Below, piece after piece: positions 61,246-64,000 of a stretch of DNA of 64,000 bases. The DNA is taken from NCBI RefSeq assembly GCF_039535785.1, contig NZ_BAAAXV010000011.1, positions 1 through 64,000 on the forward strand, written 5' to 3'. A program made the translations under genes and the position numbers. Source of the DNA: Nonomuraea helvata. Its GTDB lineage: Bacteria > Actinomycetota > Actinomycetes > Streptosporangiales > Streptosporangiaceae. The notes under the pieces were generated by a model, which was not told the DNA's origin, made no database searches, and saw only the letters and a list, made by a program, of their open reading frames with translations. Position 1 is the stretch's first letter; every line of letters starts with the position of its first letter.

Positions 61246-62149
61246 GACGGCTCCTGTTCATCGCGGGTTGACGCGGCTCGGCGAGGAGCCGGCGACGCTC
61301 CGCCGGCTCCTCCTCCGCCGCATGTTGAGATCGAGATTCGGTCTCATGGCCCGACGCCCCGGCGACCCGCACCAGCGCCGCGGCGGCGAGCAGAACGGCG
61401 GCCAGGAGAACGGCCACCAGAACGGAGGCGCGCCCGGTCCCGGGCACCTCCAAGAACGGCCGGTCGATCAGCACCATGGCGCCCACCACGCTGATCGCCC
61501 CACCCAGCATCGCTCCTCCGCCCAGAGCGACGCCTCCGCAGTGGCCGGCCCGGACGAGCCCGACGCGGCGGGCGGCCACCAGGGCCGCCGCAGTCGCCGC
61601 GATCATGGCTGTCAGCAGCCCGGCCGTCTCCACATAAGGCGGCCCCATGACGAGCACGGCGAACGAGGCCGCGCCGGGCAGGCAGATCGTGCCCGCCACC
61701 CATGGGACACCGCGCCGCCGCCGGAGCCGCAGGTCGACCGCGTCGCCACGACGCCGCCACGAGGTCGCGGACGACCCCGCGGGCAGCACCGCGAACGCGG
61801 CCATCCGGCCCGGCGGACGCTGAGAAAGCCAGCCCCAGGCGCAACCCCTCGAGTCGGCCAGCACGCCAGCCGCTACCGCGCTGGCCGACAACACCGCGCC
61901 GACTGAGTCGGGCACGTGCCGCACGGTGCCGGGGGGGTGGGGAAGCGCCGGGGCCAGCCGCACACGCGCCGCCATCGGTCCCGCGGAAAAGGCGGGCCGG
62001 CCGTGCTCGGCCACCGGCCGAGCAGGGCCGCCTGATGGCAGCGCCGGCATTCCCGCCCCACCGCACGCGCACCGGAACGCGACGCCCCAGGGCCTGCGGC
62101 CGGTGGGCGGCGCGCCGAGCGGCAGCGCGAGCGAGGCGGGCAACATCAT
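61232..62149 (-). CDS. Multi-pass membrane protein, function unknown
   Basis: 305 residues. ATG 62149 overlaps the upstream stop by four bases. At least five hydrophobic segments are visible: GAVLSASAVAAGVLADS, GTICLPGAASFAVLVMG, GLLTAMIAATAAALVAAR, GGAMLGGAISVVGAMVLI and SVLVAVLLAAVLLAAAALVR. The C-terminal tail is charged (HETESRSQHAAEEEPAERRR). The N-terminal third is Pro/Gly/Ala-rich and soluble-looking. It vaguely resembles the integral part of type VII (EccD-like) or exporter membrane proteins but has no diagnostic motif. It is the middle gene of a three-gene operon. Confidence 0.55.
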   Translation of the reverse strand: MMLPASLALPLGAPPTGRRPWGVAFRCACGGAGMPALPSGGPARPVAEHGRPAFSAGPMAARVRLAPALPHPPGTVRHVPDSVGAVLSASAVAAGVLADSRGCAWGWLSQRPPGRMAAFAVLPAGSSATSWRRRGDAVDLRLRRRRGVPWVAGTICLPGAASFAVLVMGPPYVETAGLLTAMIAATAAALVAARRVGLVRAGHCGGVALGGGAMLGGAISVVGAMVLIDRPFLEVPGTGRASVLVAVLLAAVLLAAAALVRVAGASGHETESRSQHAAEEEPAERRRLLAEPRQPAMNRSRHAHR

Positions 62150-62871
62150 GACGACACCGAGGCCCTTCTGCTCACGTTGGGGACGCTGACGCAGACCATC
62201 CGCTCCGTCAGTCCGGCCCCTGGTGAGGACGATGTCGACGAACGCGCGCGCGACCTGGCCGGCACCGCACCACCGGCCACCGTACGCGCGACTTTGGAGG
62301 CGAGCGCGAGATGCTCGCCGCAGCGACGGCTCACCTTGGCCTCCAGCCCGGCCACCTGGGCCAGCCTGAGCCTCAGCGGCTCCAGCGACGACCGGCGTTC
62401 GAGGCCGTCGAGATCGGCCAGCCGGGCGGGCCAGCGCAGCGCGTCGCCACAGCGAGCTTCCACCTCGGCGGGGAGGTCGTCGACGGAGAACCCCTCGTGG
62501 CGCAGCCGGGTGGCGATCATGACGGCCATGAACGCCGTCTTGTCGAAGTCGGCCAGCCGTCCGGCCAGGGCCGCGCTCAGCATCCTGGCCCGATGGCTCA
62601 GGCAGACCGCACTCCACCCGAGCAGCACCAGCCGATCAGATCCCGTCTCCGTGTGCCATCCGGCCAGCCGCAGCTCGCGGGCCATCCGGTGATGGAAGCG
62701 CCAACGGTGGCGGGGGCTGTCCAGCCATACCTCGAGCCCGCCCAGCGGCAGGCTCGCGACGTGCACGCCGGCTCCCACCACCGGCCCCGCCACTCGCGCG
62801 CAGATCCGCTGGACCACCTGCTCCTGGCCGGTGGAGGCCGGACCTTCCTGGAACAAGGATTCCGCGGTCAT
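62146..62871 (-). CDS. Soluble protein, function unknown (first gene of the operon)
   Basis: 241 residues: MTAESLFQEGPASTGQEQVV, QRICARVAGPVVGAGVHVAS, VWLDSPRHRWRFHHRMAREL, LVLLGWSAVCLSHRARMLSA, FDKTAFMAVMIATRLRHEGF. It looks helical with many Arg and conserved-looking His/Asp residues. The last ~60 residues are Ser/Arg/Ala-rich and low-complexity. The stop overlaps the start of the membrane gene (ATGA). I do not recognise the family. Coding strength is lower in the C-terminal part, and an earlier frameshift there cannot be excluded. Confidence 0.55.
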   Translation of the reverse strand: MTAESLFQEGPASTGQEQVVQRICARVAGPVVGAGVHVASLPLGGLEVWLDSPRHRWRFHHRMARELRLAGWHTETGSDRLVLLGWSAVCLSHRARMLSAALAGRLADFDKTAFMAVMIATRLRHEGFSVDDLPAEVEARCGDALRWPARLADLDGLERRSSLEPLRLRLAQVAGLEAKVSRRCGEHLALASKVARTVAGGAVPARSRARSSTSSSPGAGLTERMVCVSVPNVSRRASVSS

Positions 62872-63074
62872 GTCCGGTCACCTCCTCCCCGTCTGGCTGT
62901 TAAGCCTCAGTTACCACGCGCTCTGATAGTCCGCTTATATACAGGGCTATGTCAACTCACAGTTTGCGCATAAGTTGATACCTACGCGCGGGGCAGAGCT
63001 GGCCCGCATGGCAGGGGACAGTGCGGCCCGCGTCCCTTACGCTGGAAAAGTTCACGGGCGGTAGGAGGTGTGCC
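62872..63074. promoter_or_regulatory. Divergent spacer with inverted repeat
   Basis: TCAACT (62,952-62,957) and AGTTGA (62,973-62,978) form an inverted repeat in an AT-richer patch between the unknown operon and the XRE gene; a TATATA element lies just left of it. It may hold both promoters. Confidence 0.4.
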
Positions 63075-64000
63075 GTGGCGAACTTCGCCGAGCGGCTCGA
63101 TCTCGCGCTGACCAAGCGCGGCTTCACCGGCGCGCAGGTTGCCTCCGCCCTGACGGAGGCGGGCATCCCCATCACCCGCGCCTACGTCAGCCAGCTGCGC
63201 ACCGGCAAGCAGACCAACCCGACGCTCCAGGTGCTCAGGGCGCTGGCCTCTTGCCTCCAGGTGAGTGTGGGCTGGCTGGTCGGTGACGACTATCTGGAGT
63301 CCGGCGCCGTCGAGGACCTCCAGCTGCGCGCGGCCGCCGTCGGCCTGAACGCCTCGGGGCTGTCCGAGAGCTCACTGACCGTCCTGCGCGGCGTGGTCGA
63401 GCTGGCGCGCAAGGCCGAGGGCCTGTCCGAGGAGTCCGGGCCCGCCGCCGCCTCCGACATCCCCGACGCGGCCGCGCCGCTGAGCGGGCCGCAGCGCCGG
63501 GCGCTCGGCAAGCGGCTGCACGGCCTGCGCCTGGCCGCCGACCTCTCGGTCGAGCAGGTGGAGACCGCCATCGGGCGGGGGACCGCCGCGATCGCGGCCG
63601 TCGAGCAGGGCAGGATCGCCCCCGCTCCCATCTCCGTCGAGCGTCTGCTCACCCTCTACGGCGTCGTCGCGCCGCCCATCCGCGAATACGTGCTCTCGCT
63701 GGCCAGGGGCGAGCGCGAGGCCGCCTGGTACGACGCGCAGTCGGTGCCGGTCTGGCTGGCCGCCACGTACGCGCTCGAGCAGCGGGCCACCGTGATCCGC
63801 ACGTACCAGCCCCAGTTCGTCCCGCCGCTGCTGCAGACCGAGGAGTACGCCAGGGCCGCCATCACCGCGGCCGGGCCGGGGACGCTCGGGCAGCAGACGG
63901 TCGATGAGGCGCTCGCCCTCGTGCTGGCCCGCCAGGAGGCCGTGGCCGGCGACAGCGGCATCGTGGTGTGGGCGGTGATCGACGAGAGCGTGCTGGCACG
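63075..64000 (+). CDS. XRE-family regulator with DUF5753-like C-terminal domain (partial, cut by window edge)
   Basis: GTG 63075 follows TAGGAGG. The N-terminal HTH reads ANFAERLDLALTKRGFTGAQ, VASALTEAGIPITRAYVSQL, RTGKQTNPTLQVLRALASCL. A second HTH-like segment is at about 135-185 (RALGKRLHGLRLAADLSVEQ, VETAIGRGTAAIAAVEQGRI). The start of the DUF5753 domain is visible: WYDAQSVPVWLAATYALEQR, TYQPQFVPPLLQTEEYARAA. No stop occurs before 64,000. Such regulators control development or antibiotic genes in actinomycetes, often with a DUF397 partner just downstream, outside this window. Confidence 0.9.
   Translation, partial: MANFAERLDLALTKRGFTGAQVASALTEAGIPITRAYVSQLRTGKQTNPTLQVLRALASCLQVSVGWLVGDDYLESGAVEDLQLRAAAVGLNASGLSESSLTVLRGVVELARKAEGLSEESGPAAASDIPDAAAPLSGPQRRALGKRLHGLRLAADLSVEQVETAIGRGTAAIAAVEQGRIAPAPISVERLLTLYGVVAPPIREYVLSLARGEREAAWYDAQSVPVWLAATYALEQRATVIRTYQPQFVPPLLQTEEYARAAITAAGPGTLGQQTVDEALALVLARQEAVAGDSGIVVWAVIDESVLA

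Overview
The window is high-GC DNA from an actinomycete. A mycothiol-dependent DinB-type protein, an AhpE peroxiredoxin next to DUF3052 and homodimeric-type aceE, DUF1918, DUF6461 and DUF5753 proteins, and a pSAM2-like integrative element all point that way. A filamentous family such as Streptosporangiaceae is my inference; the sequence does not prove it.

Layout. (1) 1-9.57 kb is an eroded accessory zone. It holds a P450 and its divergent regulator, both broken by several frameshifts, more frameshifted genes, a remnant of an integrative-element end at about 2.77-2.88 kb, and the first copy of a ~330-bp repeat. A GNAT acetyltransferase, a DUF6461 protein, an NAD(P)-binding oxidoreductase and a TetR regulator look intact. 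(2) 9,572-26,245 is an actinomycete integrative and conjugative element (AICE) in tRNA-Val(TAC), bounded by a perfect 46-bp direct repeat. It keeps a Nudix gene, an XRE regulator, a KorSA-like GntR regulator with an 18-bp-arm inverted-repeat operator, repSA, xis and int. No FtsK-type transfer gene is visible. The middle is filled by IS1182, IS5, IS701 (with a passenger gene) and IS110 elements and by an AT-richer OLD-family ATPase/TOPRIM gene that is probably phage-defence cargo. The three IS with readable ends are each flanked by CTAG. (3) 26.2-50.4 kb is mostly core chromosome: tRNA-Val, a ROK sugar kinase, AhpE, DUF3052, YjbQ, DUF1918, a NarL-type two-component system, aceE, a secreted tripeptidyl-aminopeptidase-like lipoprotein, a DinB/MDMPI protein, a VOC protein, a WYL regulator, a TROVE (Ro60/Rsr) gene with a tRNA-mimicking Y RNA just upstream, an aldo/keto reductase, and a five-gene nitrate assimilation operon (narK-nasC-nasB-nirB-nirD). 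(4) 50.4-64 kb is mixed: a lipoprotein, a decayed IS200/IS605 element, a FadR-type regulator, an ADP-ribosylglycohydrolase, a dipeptidyl-peptidase gene whose core has been replaced by a TnpB element, a large sigma-factor-like membrane protein, an FAD monooxygenase/maleate-isomerase-like pair, a small unknown operon, and the start of an XRE-DUF5753 regulator cut by the window edge.

The most notable system is at 38.9-40.75 kb. A permuted T arm - acceptor stem - D arm RNA lies 35-40 bp upstream of a TROVE/vWA gene, which matches a YrlA-class bacterial Y RNA with its Rsr partner. The second is the AICE itself: its capture history (nested IS insertions, cargo nuclease, related second element end) can be read directly from junction sequences.
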